A DNA stretch of 49,011 nucleotides from an uncultured Bacteroidales bacterium. Lineage in GTDB: Bacteria > Bacteroidota > Bacteroidia > Bacteroidales > UBA932. The notes under the pieces are model-generated. The model made no database searches and was not told where the DNA came from. It saw nothing but the letters and a program-made list of their open reading frames with translations. The position numbers and the translations under genes were made by a program. Position 1 is the stretch's first letter. Each line of letters opens with the position of its first letter. Of this stretch, positions 1-6,771 are shown piece by piece. The stretch lies in NCBI GenBank assembly GCA_944322575.1, contig CALUPK010000012.1, forward strand, positions 1 to 49,011, in the 5' to 3' direction.

Positions 1-917
1 TACAGGTAGTTGAGCGACTTGATCTGCGGAAAACGCTCCATCAGCACGTCGAATAGCTTCTCGGCCTCGGCGTCGCAGTCGGAGGGCCTGAATCCGCTTT
101 GCAGCCACCCGAGCTTAGGCGGATGCGCTCCGAACATGATGGTCAGCATCACCTCCCCCTTAAGGTTGGTACGGATGATGATGTTGCGCAGGAAGCCGCT
201 CTGTTCCCGGATGTTGAAGAAGGGCAGGCCGTGTACTATGGCGTACTGCCGGATGAAGTTGCGTATCTCGTTGGAAGGCTCCGGCTGCAGCCAGCAGTGC
301 CTGATATCCAGTATTTTGTCAAATGCCTTGGAAATGTGGAATCCGAGGGCGAATCCGGCGGGATTGCCGTTGACGGACGAGTATCCTCCGCGCAGGTGCC
401 GGGGGAATACTCCTCCCTCGAACTCCGAGGGGTCGAGAGGGACAGGGGGATCGAACACCGTCGAGGGGTCCTCGCCGCTGAGCAGCCACCTCCGGTCGGA
501 GAAGGTGAATTCCAGCTTGTTGCGGTATTCCGTGGTGCGCTCCGAGGGCAGGATGGGCAGCACTTCCACCTGATCCATGGGCAGATGCCCGATGCGGGAA
601 AACTGGTCCACGACCTGCTGCTGCTTGTATTTGAGCTGCAGGTGATAGGGGAGTTCCTGCCAGGCGCAGCCCCCGCAGTCCTTGTAATGTTCGCAGAACG
701 GCTCTAAGCGGTCAGGCGAGGGCTGCTCTATCTCCACCAGCGTCCCTTCGAAATACTTCTCCCGCCGCTTGTCGATCCGCACGGCCACGACATCCCCCGG
801 CACGGCATTGGACATGAATACCACTTTCCCGTCAATACGGGCCACCGCCTTTCCCTCGGCACCGACGGACTCCACCGTCACACCGCGGACTATCTCTTTT
901 TCTTTCTTTCTGCTCAT
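1..917 (-). CDS. rlmD: 23S rRNA (uracil-5-)-methyltransferase, RumA/RlmD family (3' end outside window)
   Basis: Translating the minus strand from the ATG at 915-917 gives an open frame of about 305 codons with no stop before the window edge, so the catalytic C-terminal half is missing here. The N-terminus reads as a TRAM (RNA-binding OB) domain, roughly residues 5-65. It is followed by a 4Fe-4S ligand set, Cys75-x5-Cys81-x2-Cys84 (CEHYKDCGGC), with a probable fourth ligand Cys208, as in RumA. These enzymes methylate U1939 (or U747) of 23S rRNA with S-adenosylmethionine. A -7 box TATCTTTG lies on the minus strand at 936-943. The family call is firm; which uridine is modified cannot be told. 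Open frames on the plus strand over this region are shadows. Confidence 0.88.
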   Translation of the reverse strand, partial: MSRKKEKEIVRGVTVESVGAEGKAVARIDGKVVFMSNAVPGDVVAVRIDKRREKYFEGTLVEIEQPSPDRLEPFCEHYKDCGGCAWQELPYHLQLKYKQQQVVDQFSRIGHLPMDQVEVLPILPSERTTEYRNKLEFTFSDRRWLLSGEDPSTVFDPPVPLDPSEFEGGVFPRHLRGGYSSVNGNPAGFALGFHISKAFDKILDIRHCWLQPEPSNEIRNFIRQYAIVHGLPFFNIREQSGFLRNIIIRTNLKGEVMLTIMFGAHPPKLGWLQSGFRPSDCDAEAEKLFDVLMERFPQIKSLNYL

Positions 918-935
918 AGAATACAAATAGGCGGG

Positions 936-943
936 CAAAGATA
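936..943 (-). promoter_or_regulatory. Bacteroidota -7 box for rlmD
   Basis: Read on the minus strand this is TATCTTTG, a full match to TAnnTTTG. It would start transcription near 930, about 13 bases before the rlmD ATG. No -33 TTTG at ideal spacing was seen; a CAAA (TTTG on minus) at 958-961 is at 14 bases. Confidence 0.5.
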
Positions 944-997
944 GCGAAACTCGTCCACAAATTTTTTAATATGCCTGAATTTTGCCGGAACTTTCCG

Positions 998-1005
998 TAA
1001 ATTTG
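998..1005 (+). promoter_or_regulatory. Bacteroidota -7 box for the WYL regulator gene
   Basis: TAAATTTG matches the -7 consensus TAnnTTTG and lies 23 bases before the ATG at 1029. A good -33 element is not evident. The box is divergent from the rlmD promoter, with about 55 bases between them. Confidence 0.45.
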
Positions 1006-1028
1006 TAGGCATAAGCTTTCAACAGACC

Positions 1029-1943
1029 ATGGCAAAGAATTTTTTCAGGAGTTATATATGGTTGCTTGAGACTCTCCAGAGCAGAGGACCGCTCACTTTG
1101 AAGGAACTTCAGGGCCTCTGGCTGCGCAGTTCTGTGAATGACGAGGGGAAGGAGCTGGCAACGCGCACATTTCACAATCACATTCAGTCCATTGCCGATA
1201 TCTTCGGTATAGAGATAGCGTGTGACCGCAGGGACAATACTTATTACATAGACAACGGAAGTGAGATCGGCGGCAGCGGTGTGAGGAACTGGATGCTTGA
1301 GGCATTGAGCCTGAACGGTCTTCTGAACGAGAGTGCCGGGCTCAAGGACCGGATCATGTTCGAGGATGTGCCTTCAAGCCGAAAGTACCTGACCACGGTT
1401 ATCCGGGCTATGCGGAGCAGTAATGTGCTGAATGTCACCTATCACAGTTACGACGGGCCTGTCCCAAGGAGTTTCGTCCTCGAGCCGTACTGTCTCCGAG
1501 AATTCAAAAGGCGGTGGTATCTGTACGCCCGCAAGAATGATGATGCCGCGCCGCACATATTTGCCCTTGACAGGATGCTGAGCATGGAGACAGGAACGGA
1601 GAAATTCCAGCTTCCCGAGAAGTTCAACGCGCATGACTACTTTGCCGGGATATACGGCGCAAGGGTCTATCCTGACATGAAACCGGAAACAGTCATTCTC
1701 AAGGTCTCCGCCAGGCAGGCAAAATACTTCATGTCCCTGCCGCTTCATCAGTCCCAGGAGGTTGTGGAAGAGACTCCGGAGTTCACTGTCTTCAGATATT
1801 TCATTACTCCCGACTATGACTTCAAGCAGGATGTCCTGTCGTTCGGAGACAGTATCGAGGTGCTTGAGCCTCAGGAGTTAAGGACGGCGGTAGGTGATAT
1901 GGTCAGAAAGCTCAATGACAAATACAATGGAACTGACGTATAA
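1029..1943 (+). CDS. WYL-domain transcriptional regulator
   Basis: A 304-residue protein with the layout of WYL regulators: an N-terminal winged-helix-like part (about residues 5-75), then a WYL domain (about 128-195) with the core RRWYLYA around Trp163-Tyr164-Leu165, then a C-terminal WCX-like part. WYL proteins sense ligands, often nucleic acid or nucleotides, and commonly control DNA-damage or phage-defence genes. The gene is the first plus-strand gene of the accessory island, and its 3' end overlaps the metallophosphoesterase gene, so the two are probably co-transcribed. Bacteroidota carry many WYL paralogues, so the target is unknown; control of the downstream island is an inference from position. 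Confidence 0.85.
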   Translation: MAKNFFRSYIWLLETLQSRGPLTLKELQGLWLRSSVNDEGKELATRTFHNHIQSIADIFGIEIACDRRDNTYYIDNGSEIGGSGVRNWMLEALSLNGLLNESAGLKDRIMFEDVPSSRKYLTTVIRAMRSSNVLNVTYHSYDGPVPRSFVLEPYCLREFKRRWYLYARKNDDAAPHIFALDRMLSMETGTEKFQLPEKFNAHDYFAGIYGARVYPDMKPETVILKVSARQAKYFMSLPLHQSQEVVEETPEFTVFRYFITPDYDFKQDVLSFGDSIEVLEPQELRTAVGDMVRKLNDKYNGTDV

Positions 1944-2481
1944 GGGAAAGAAGATATATGCGTTCGCGGACACTCACGGTGCCCATCGGCAAGTCGCGGT
2001 GCCGGCTGACACGGATATCCTGATCTGTGCCGGTGATGCCGTGGAGGACAATCTTCGGGGAGGTGAGTACGATGATTTTCTGGAGTGGTTTTCGGCACAG
2101 CCTGGTGAATATAAAATATTTGTTCCAGGTAATCACGAGCTGTCTTTTGATATCGGTCAGGCTGACGGAATCCGGCCGCTGTTCGAAAGGCACGGGATCG
2201 TTCTGCTGGAAGATGCCGTGGAGGATTTTGACGGAGTCGTCATAGGCTCGGTATCCGGGAACAGCCGGATAGCAGACAAGGACATCCCGACGGACATCGA
2301 CATACTGGTGACTCACTATCCTCCCTACGGTATATTGGACGACGGATTCGGCAGCCCGGAGATACTGAACTTCGTCCTGAAAGCGCGGCCGAAGTATCAT
2401 CTGTTCGGTCATGTCCATCGGACAGGAGGAATGAAGGAGATGGGCAGGGTTAACTTTATCAATATTTCAATATTTATTTAG
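1915..2481 (+). CDS. Calcineurin-like metallophosphoesterase
   Basis: The protein, about 188 residues, shows all the metal-binding blocks of the calcineurin-like family in order: DTHG, GDAVEDN, GNHE, THYPP and GHVH. These bind two metal ions and hydrolyse phosphomono- or diesters. The protein is short and single-domain with no signal peptide, so it is cytoplasmic. Start is uncertain: ATG at 1915 or ATG at 1927, the latter placing the first strand right at the N-terminus; both overlap the 3' end of the WYL gene (ends 1943), which suggests coupled translation. The substrate cannot be told; relatives include 2',3'-cyclic phosphodiesterases and Ap4A hydrolases. Confidence 0.85.
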   Translation: MTNTMELTYKGKKIYAFADTHGAHRQVAVPADTDILICAGDAVEDNLRGGEYDDFLEWFSAQPGEYKIFVPGNHELSFDIGQADGIRPLFERHGIVLLEDAVEDFDGVVIGSVSGNSRIADKDIPTDIDILVTHYPPYGILDDGFGSPEILNFVLKARPKYHLFGHVHRTGGMKEMGRVNFINISIFI

Positions 2482-2510
2482 ATATGCCGCTTTTTTGCCG
2501 AAGCGACCAG

Positions 2511-2518
2511 TACTTTTG
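2511..2518 (+). promoter_or_regulatory. Bacteroidota -7 box before the DnaE-fragment gene
   Basis: TACTTTTG matches TAnnTTTG, 23 bases before the ATG at 2542. The gene is therefore likely transcribed on its own as well as from upstream. A TTTG at 2494-2497 is only 13 bases away, short for a -33 element. Confidence 0.45.
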
Positions 2519-2541
2519 CGTCAAATTATAATAATGAAACA

Positions 2542-3078
2542 ATGAAAAAGACTCGAAGAGAAATCAAAAAGCAGGAGAAAATCAGGTTGCAGAATTACGG
2601 GAATGGGCTCAGGATTTACACCGGCTTGCGTGTACGGCAGTCCTGGCAGGAAGTCACGGATGAAATTAAGGAGCGACTTGATTTAGAATTTGAGTGGTTC
2701 GGCCGTAACGGTCTTGCCAAAGGGATGCTCATGCTTAAGGATTTCATGGACGCTGCTAAAGAAAAACTTGGAATCCCTACACTGCCGACAGAAGGATTTC
2801 TTGCCGGAAGCGCCGTAGCCTATTGCCTTGGAATGACAGGACAGGATCCAATTGCCGCAGGACTGAAGTCGGGAGAATTCTCCGGTGATTTTGAGAACCG
2901 CTACCTGAATGTCTGCTTCTATTCAGACCTTGATACCCGTAATGCGATGATTGAACTGGCAGACAGCATGTTTGAAGAAAAATGCAAATTGCGGCTCGGC
3001 GTTCCGGTAATCAGGATGGACAGAATCTACCTTGAATTCAGAAGGGACATGACACTGACCAATAAAACAATGCGATGA
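2542..3078 (+). CDS. Stand-alone protein resembling part of the DNA polymerase III alpha (DnaE) catalytic domain
   Basis: A 178-residue protein. Residues about 41-145 align by eye with the start of the DnaE polymerase domain: an amphipathic helix region, then the near-identical block AGSAVAYCLG (88-97) followed by T-x-x-DPI, which in DnaE is the GRGSAAGS-(L/A)VAY-LGIT-DP segment that binds the incoming nucleotide. The glycine-arginine part of that block is changed (TEGFLAGS instead of GPGRGSAAGS), and the DIDIDF motif holding catalytic aspartates is absent (RYLNVCF at the equivalent place). It therefore cannot polymerise DNA. PHP, fingers, tau-binding and clamp-binding parts are missing. Upstream ATG at 2534 stops at once, so 2542 is the start. 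What it does is unknown; a decoy or partner-binding remnant is inference. Confidence 0.6.
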   Translation: MKKTRREIKKQEKIRLQNYGNGLRIYTGLRVRQSWQEVTDEIKERLDLEFEWFGRNGLAKGMLMLKDFMDAAKEKLGIPTLPTEGFLAGSAVAYCLGMTGQDPIAAGLKSGEFSGDFENRYLNVCFYSDLDTRNAMIELADSMFEEKCKLRLGVPVIRMDRIYLEFRRDMTLTNKTMR

Positions 3079-3177
3079 AGAAGGTTTCTTATATCAAAAA
3101 TCAGAAATGACTTAGAACAAACACAGAATAAACGATTGTAAAATTAACACTCATTAAAATTGATTACAATTATAACA

Positions 3178-3855
3178 ATGGATGCAAAAGAAAACAACAA
3201 AACAGCGATAAATGGAATTATTCAAGCTACTTTTGATTATTTAAAACAATTATATAAGAATGAAAAAAGCGATAATTTGCGAATTATTTTTCCTAGAAAG
3301 TCATCTCATGGGCAAAATAAAAGAGGTGATATAAGAGTTAGCGAGCAGGAACTTCGTTTTGCTTTCGTAGAGCAATTTTTGAAAAATATAGAATCTAAAG
3401 GCTGGCATTACTCAGTTGAAACACCTACGGAATTCTATTATAAATCTGCTCGAAATGGAAATGAACCAGCTCTTGGTGGATCAAGATCAGGGAAAATAGA
3501 TTTAACATTGTATGATGAGAGCATAAATCCTATAGCATTCTTTGAATTCAAATCAGGATCATTGTCACCTAATGACAATTCTGGAAAATTTAAAAGAGAA
3601 CTTAAATATGATATTATAAAACTTATTGTTGAATCATGTAAATGTGATTGTCTGGGGTATTCTCTGCATATTATGGAAAAATCTAATCACGAAATAACCA
3701 ATTTTAGTGACTATATAGACGAGGCTGTTAAGATAATACAAAAAACAAAGGATGATTCAAAAGAAAAAATAGATGAAGATACAGAAAAAAGAATAGTTGA
3801 CAAACAAACCTTAAGCAATAATATACAGTATAAGCCTATATCAATATGCGAATAA
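3178..3855 (+). CDS. PD-(D/E)XK nuclease-like protein, AT-rich
   Basis: A 225-residue protein if started at ATG 3178; a TTG at 3160 in frame would add six residues. It shows the PD-(D/E)XK arrangement: an N-terminal helix with acidic residues (E56, E58, E65), a strand with Asp108 (GKIDLTLY), and Glu123-x-Lys125 (FFEFKSG) at the end of the next strand. These are metal-binding and catalytic residues in restriction-like nucleases. The gene is far richer in A+T than its neighbours and uses leucine TTA freely before non-G codons, unlike core genes, so recent transfer is likely. It overlaps the next gene by 10 bases. DNA or RNA as substrate is not known. Confidence 0.6.
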   Translation: MDAKENNKTAINGIIQATFDYLKQLYKNEKSDNLRIIFPRKSSHGQNKRGDIRVSEQELRFAFVEQFLKNIESKGWHYSVETPTEFYYKSARNGNEPALGGSRSGKIDLTLYDESINPIAFFEFKSGSLSPNDNSGKFKRELKYDIIKLIVESCKCDCLGYSLHIMEKSNHEITNFSDYIDEAVKIIQKTKDDSKEKIDEDTEKRIVDKQTLSNNIQYKPISICE

Positions 3856-5129
3856 CTATCCACCGCGGAATAAACCAGATCGGAGGCTGCATCACCGAAG
3901 TGCAGTCCGCATCCGGGACGAAGATCCTCATCGACTTAGGGCACAACCTTCCTGATGCGGAAGGTCGGACAGAAGACGAATATGAAGTTCCGGAGAATCT
4001 GGACCGGCTCCTCGACGGGGTGTCGGCAGTGTTCTATACCCATTATCACGGTGATCATATCGCATTTGAAGCGGCAGTCGCTGAGAGGGGAGTAGATCAG
4101 TACTTGGGTAAATTGGCAAAGAAGATTAAACTGAAATTCTATGCTCACATGCAGAAAATTCCTCAGGAAGCTGGCAGAGAAAAATACGAAGCCGCATTTC
4201 AGGCTGTTTGGAATTTCAAGGAATATCTTCCGGATACGACAGTCTCAGTAGGCGATATAAGGGTCACTCCGTACTATGTCAGTCATTCTGCGGCTGATGC
4301 CTATATGTTCGTGATAGAGTGTGACGGAAAGAAGATCCTGCACACCGGCGATTTCAGGGACCACGGCTACTTAGGCAAATACCTGAAGGGAGTATTGCGC
4401 AAATATGTTGTGGAAAAGCATATTGATGTCCTCATCACGGAAGGCACGATGCTTGCCAGAAACGATGAGAGGATGATGTCTGAAGAAGACCTGCAGCAGA
4501 GGGCGTATGAGCTGATGTCCGGATACAAGTACGTTTTTGTACTGTGTTCTTCGTCTGACCCGGACAGGCTCGCCTCCTTCTATCATGCGACTGTCCGCCA
4601 TCATGGCAGACTCTTCTTAGCGGATGGGTACCAGTGCAAACTGATGGATGCATTCACAAAAAGTTTGGGACGCAGGGACAGGATATATAGATTCACAGAG
4701 GCCACAGAATATAATGAGACTATGCTGCAGGGCAGGACAGACTCTGGATTTACCATGATTGTGCGGAACTCCGACAAGTTCAGGAAATGGACAGACAGGC
4801 TGATGCCTCAGCTGCCAGAGGGAGAGACTGCCCTCATATATTCTCAGTTCATGGGATATATCCTCCCGGAGCATAAAGCATACAACGCTTCCACATACGG
4901 ATTCGTGCACTCGCACGACTGGAACCTGGAGTATCTGCACACATCCGGACATGCCTCGCGGGATGCCCTTGCGATGGTATGCCGTACTGTAAATCCCGCT
5001 GCCGCCATTATTCCAATACATCGGGAAAGTGGGAGCGACTTCACGTCCCTCGACATTTCCGAAGGGCTGAAGAGCAGGGTAGTGACAGACGACACGACTG
5101 TAGATGATATTGAAATAAAAGTCCAATGA
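3846..5129 (+). CDS. RNase J-like metallo-beta-lactamase (beta-CASP) protein
   Basis: A 427-residue protein with metallo-beta-lactamase and beta-CASP motifs: THYHGDH (residues 65-71), a histidine at 147 (VSHSAADAY), HTGDF (166-170), an acidic ITEGT block near 197-201, a late HTSGHAS motif in the C-terminal third, and a final IHRE histidine. This set is characteristic of zinc-dependent ribonucleases of the RNase J/CPSF group. Motif 2 is HYHGDH rather than the usual HGHxDH, with the metal-binding histidines and aspartate retained. Length is shorter than RNase J (about 550), as the C-terminal domain is missing. Start ATG overlaps the upstream gene's end; the stop overlaps the next ATG by 4 bases. 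RNA cleavage is likely but its target is unknown. Confidence 0.8.
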   Translation: MRITIHRGINQIGGCITEVQSASGTKILIDLGHNLPDAEGRTEDEYEVPENLDRLLDGVSAVFYTHYHGDHIAFEAAVAERGVDQYLGKLAKKIKLKFYAHMQKIPQEAGREKYEAAFQAVWNFKEYLPDTTVSVGDIRVTPYYVSHSAADAYMFVIECDGKKILHTGDFRDHGYLGKYLKGVLRKYVVEKHIDVLITEGTMLARNDERMMSEEDLQQRAYELMSGYKYVFVLCSSSDPDRLASFYHATVRHHGRLFLADGYQCKLMDAFTKSLGRRDRIYRFTEATEYNETMLQGRTDSGFTMIVRNSDKFRKWTDRLMPQLPEGETALIYSQFMGYILPEHKAYNASTYGFVHSHDWNLEYLHTSGHASRDALAMVCRTVNPAAAIIPIHRESGSDFTSLDISEGLKSRVVTDDTTVDDIEIKVQ

Positions 5130-6094
5130 AAGATAAACTGAATCTAAATTATCCGTACAGTACCTTTTATCCCGGGCTCCTCAGGTGGAGCCGCGATGGA
5201 GAAATCGACCTTGACACTGAGAAAGGGGTGGCCCGCGTCGTGGCCCTCTTGAAAGTCATCTGCAATTCTCCTGCATTCGACTTTTATGACGGTGACTTCA
5301 ACGGACAGTCGTTCGAATCCGTAAAGAGCAGCGTCAATATCGATCTGGATGCGGATGAATATCATTCGGACGGTCCTCACAGGTATAGGATAGAGCGGAT
5401 TACCTCATTCGTCCAGGCCCGCAAGTACAGGAAGTACGCTCCCGAGTGGTGCATACTGGAATCTGAGGTCGCCTATGACGGACATTCCGACTATGGAAAG
5501 AACCGTATTGATTTCTACATCCGGGACGATATGGAGAAGATACCGGCCTTCCCCGGAAAAGACTTCCCGCACGATGAGTACGGGCTTTCCCTGATCGCCG
5601 TAATCACGGGACCAGATTCAGAAATAGTCTCCGTCACTCCCCGTTGGAATTGCGAGGATGAGAAACTTCTTGATTTTCTGAAGAATATAAAGGACACGAT
5701 ACGCATCACCACAGACAAGCAGAAAATAGAAAGCGACTACTTCACCAACGTGGCGCAGACACGCGGGCTGATTAATCTCGATATGGATGATTTTCATAGA
5801 TTATCCGATAATCATAATCTTGCCATGGAGGTGGTTGTCGATTCCGCTGGTACGCTTTCCGATCAGATAGAAACAGCTTTGGCAGCAATAAGAAAACAGG
5901 GTATCGCGAATATCACTGCCGTAATATTATCTATTTCATATAAGCCATCATTTCCCCTGATAGCGAGTGAGTTGAAAGACAGCAGTACTCTCTTTGACAG
6001 AAACTTGGCGGTAAAAATACTGCGGGGGATACAGATGAGTAACAATATTATTAATAATCGTAGTGTCTCCTTGTTTGTATTTGTAGGCAAATGA
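5126..6094 (+). CDS. Unknown N-terminal domain joined to an orphan FtsZ C-terminal (T7-loop) domain
   Basis: A 322-residue protein. Residues 1-200 match no family I recognise. Residues about 213-305 resemble the C-terminal domain of FtsZ: RGLINLDMDDF at 213-223 keeps the T7-loop signature N-x-D-x-x-D (Asn217, Asp219, Asp222). It is followed by the helix region NLAME, the TALAAI helix, a strand AVILSISY, and an end resembling the last FtsZ strands (DRNLAVKILRGIQM). In FtsZ these T7-loop acids reach into the next subunit to trigger GTP hydrolysis. The GTP-binding domain (GGGTGTG) is absent. The ATG overlaps the upstream stop (ATGA), so translation is coupled to the RNase J-like protein. Interference with FtsZ is inference; homology itself rests on reading by eye. 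Confidence 0.6.
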   Translation: MKDKLNLNYPYSTFYPGLLRWSRDGEIDLDTEKGVARVVALLKVICNSPAFDFYDGDFNGQSFESVKSSVNIDLDADEYHSDGPHRYRIERITSFVQARKYRKYAPEWCILESEVAYDGHSDYGKNRIDFYIRDDMEKIPAFPGKDFPHDEYGLSLIAVITGPDSEIVSVTPRWNCEDEKLLDFLKNIKDTIRITTDKQKIESDYFTNVAQTRGLINLDMDDFHRLSDNHNLAMEVVVDSAGTLSDQIETALAAIRKQGIANITAVILSISYKPSFPLIASELKDSSTLFDRNLAVKILRGIQMSNNIINNRSVSLFVFVGK

Positions 6095-6218
6095 TTTCTG
6101 ACAGTAATTGCAAGATTTTGAAAATTTTTTTTTGAAATTGATAACATTTTGCCGTTTTCTTGTATAATTAGCAACATGTAGCAGATACGCTATTTTGTTC
6201 TCGCAACAGCCCTGCCCG

Positions 6219-6250
6219 TTTGCGTGGGTGAGAAATAAGGTATATATTTG
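6219..6250 (+). promoter_or_regulatory. Promoter of the 6S-like RNA
   Basis: TTTG at 6219-6222, a 20-base spacer, then TATATTTG at 6243-6250. This is a complete Bacteroidota housekeeping promoter (-33 and -7) and the best-formed one in the window. It predicts a transcript start at about 6254-6256, a few bases before the closing stem of the RNA below. Confidence 0.75.
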
Positions 6251-6254
6251 TACT

Positions 6255-6455
6255 TAAATATTGGATGGAACACGGAAGTGTTTGAACCTTATTCCTTTCA
6301 GACGAATCTGGTAAATTTTTCTTGGACTGGAATAAGTACCACCTCTCACTATGCTATATGGTGCAGAGGCTGTTGCTTATTTAGTCCAAAGGCTTTACCA
6401 GAGCCTGTCTGAAGAAATGGCAATGGCTCTCTGCACTTTCTTATGTTCCCAATCA
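6255..6455 (+). ncRNA. ssrS: 6S RNA candidate
   Basis: About 200 nt that fold by eye into one long irregular hairpin. Closing stem: 6260-6263 with 6450-6453, 6267-6272 (GGAACA) with 6444-6449, and 6276-6280 with 6434-6438. A large open central bubble follows, 6281-6296 against 6414-6433. Then a long terminal arm: 6297-6303 with 6407-6413, 6307-6315 (TCTGGTAAA) with 6394-6402, 6322-6328 with 6383-6389, 6331-6336 with 6376-6381 and 6342-6346 with 6365-6369. This closing stem, bubble and arm layout and the length are those of 6S RNA, which mimics an open promoter and binds RNA polymerase holoenzyme. It is non-coding on the plus strand. A different long hairpin RNA is possible; the name rests on architecture, not on a search. 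Confidence 0.7.
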
Positions 6456-6516
6456 GCAACAAAGGGGAAGCCGAAAACCTTATCAAAGAGTAGGCAAAAC
6501 TAATAACATAAGTATT

Positions 6517-6720
6517 ATGGCTTATTTGTTCAGATGCACAACAAAACAAAGCATTGGAGGAGGAAAAGTTCCCAAAGGAGTTACAATTCAAGTAGTAACA
6601 CAGTACGATCGTCCACCGCAGACCAATGAATTGCGCAATGCTATTAAGCAACAACTTGGAATTGAGGTAAAAGAGTCATTTTCGGCAAGTTATTTCAATA
6701 TAGAAAAAGTAAGGAAGTAA
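6517..6720 (+). CDS. Small protein, DUF6140-like
   Basis: A 67-residue protein, basic at the C-terminus, with no membrane segment. The pattern (a short N-terminal strand, a KGVTIQVV strand, a PPQTNEL turn, a helix with QQLGIEV, then a SYFNIEKV end) resembles the small DUF6140 proteins often seen in Bacteroidota mobile elements; that link is from memory of the pattern. No function is known. It sits about 60 bases after the 6S-like RNA and could be translated from read-through of that transcript. Next gene starts 51 bases downstream. Confidence 0.55.
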   Translation: MAYLFRCTTKQSIGGGKVPKGVTIQVVTQYDRPPQTNELRNAIKQQLGIEVKESFSASYFNIEKVRK

Positions 6721-6771
6721 TTATGCGGGACCAATGCTGCATTATAATCGAAACAAATATTAAACATAACA

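Noticed and set aside
10-707. Two long plus-strand open frames at the left edge
   Set aside because: They lie opposite the rlmD coding region, whose minus-strand product shows clear TRAM and Fe-S motifs; the plus-strand products show no family traits.
6349-6654. Minus-strand open frame of 101 codons
   Set aside because: It is antisense to the structured 6S-like RNA and the small DUF6140-like gene and has no recognisable domain.
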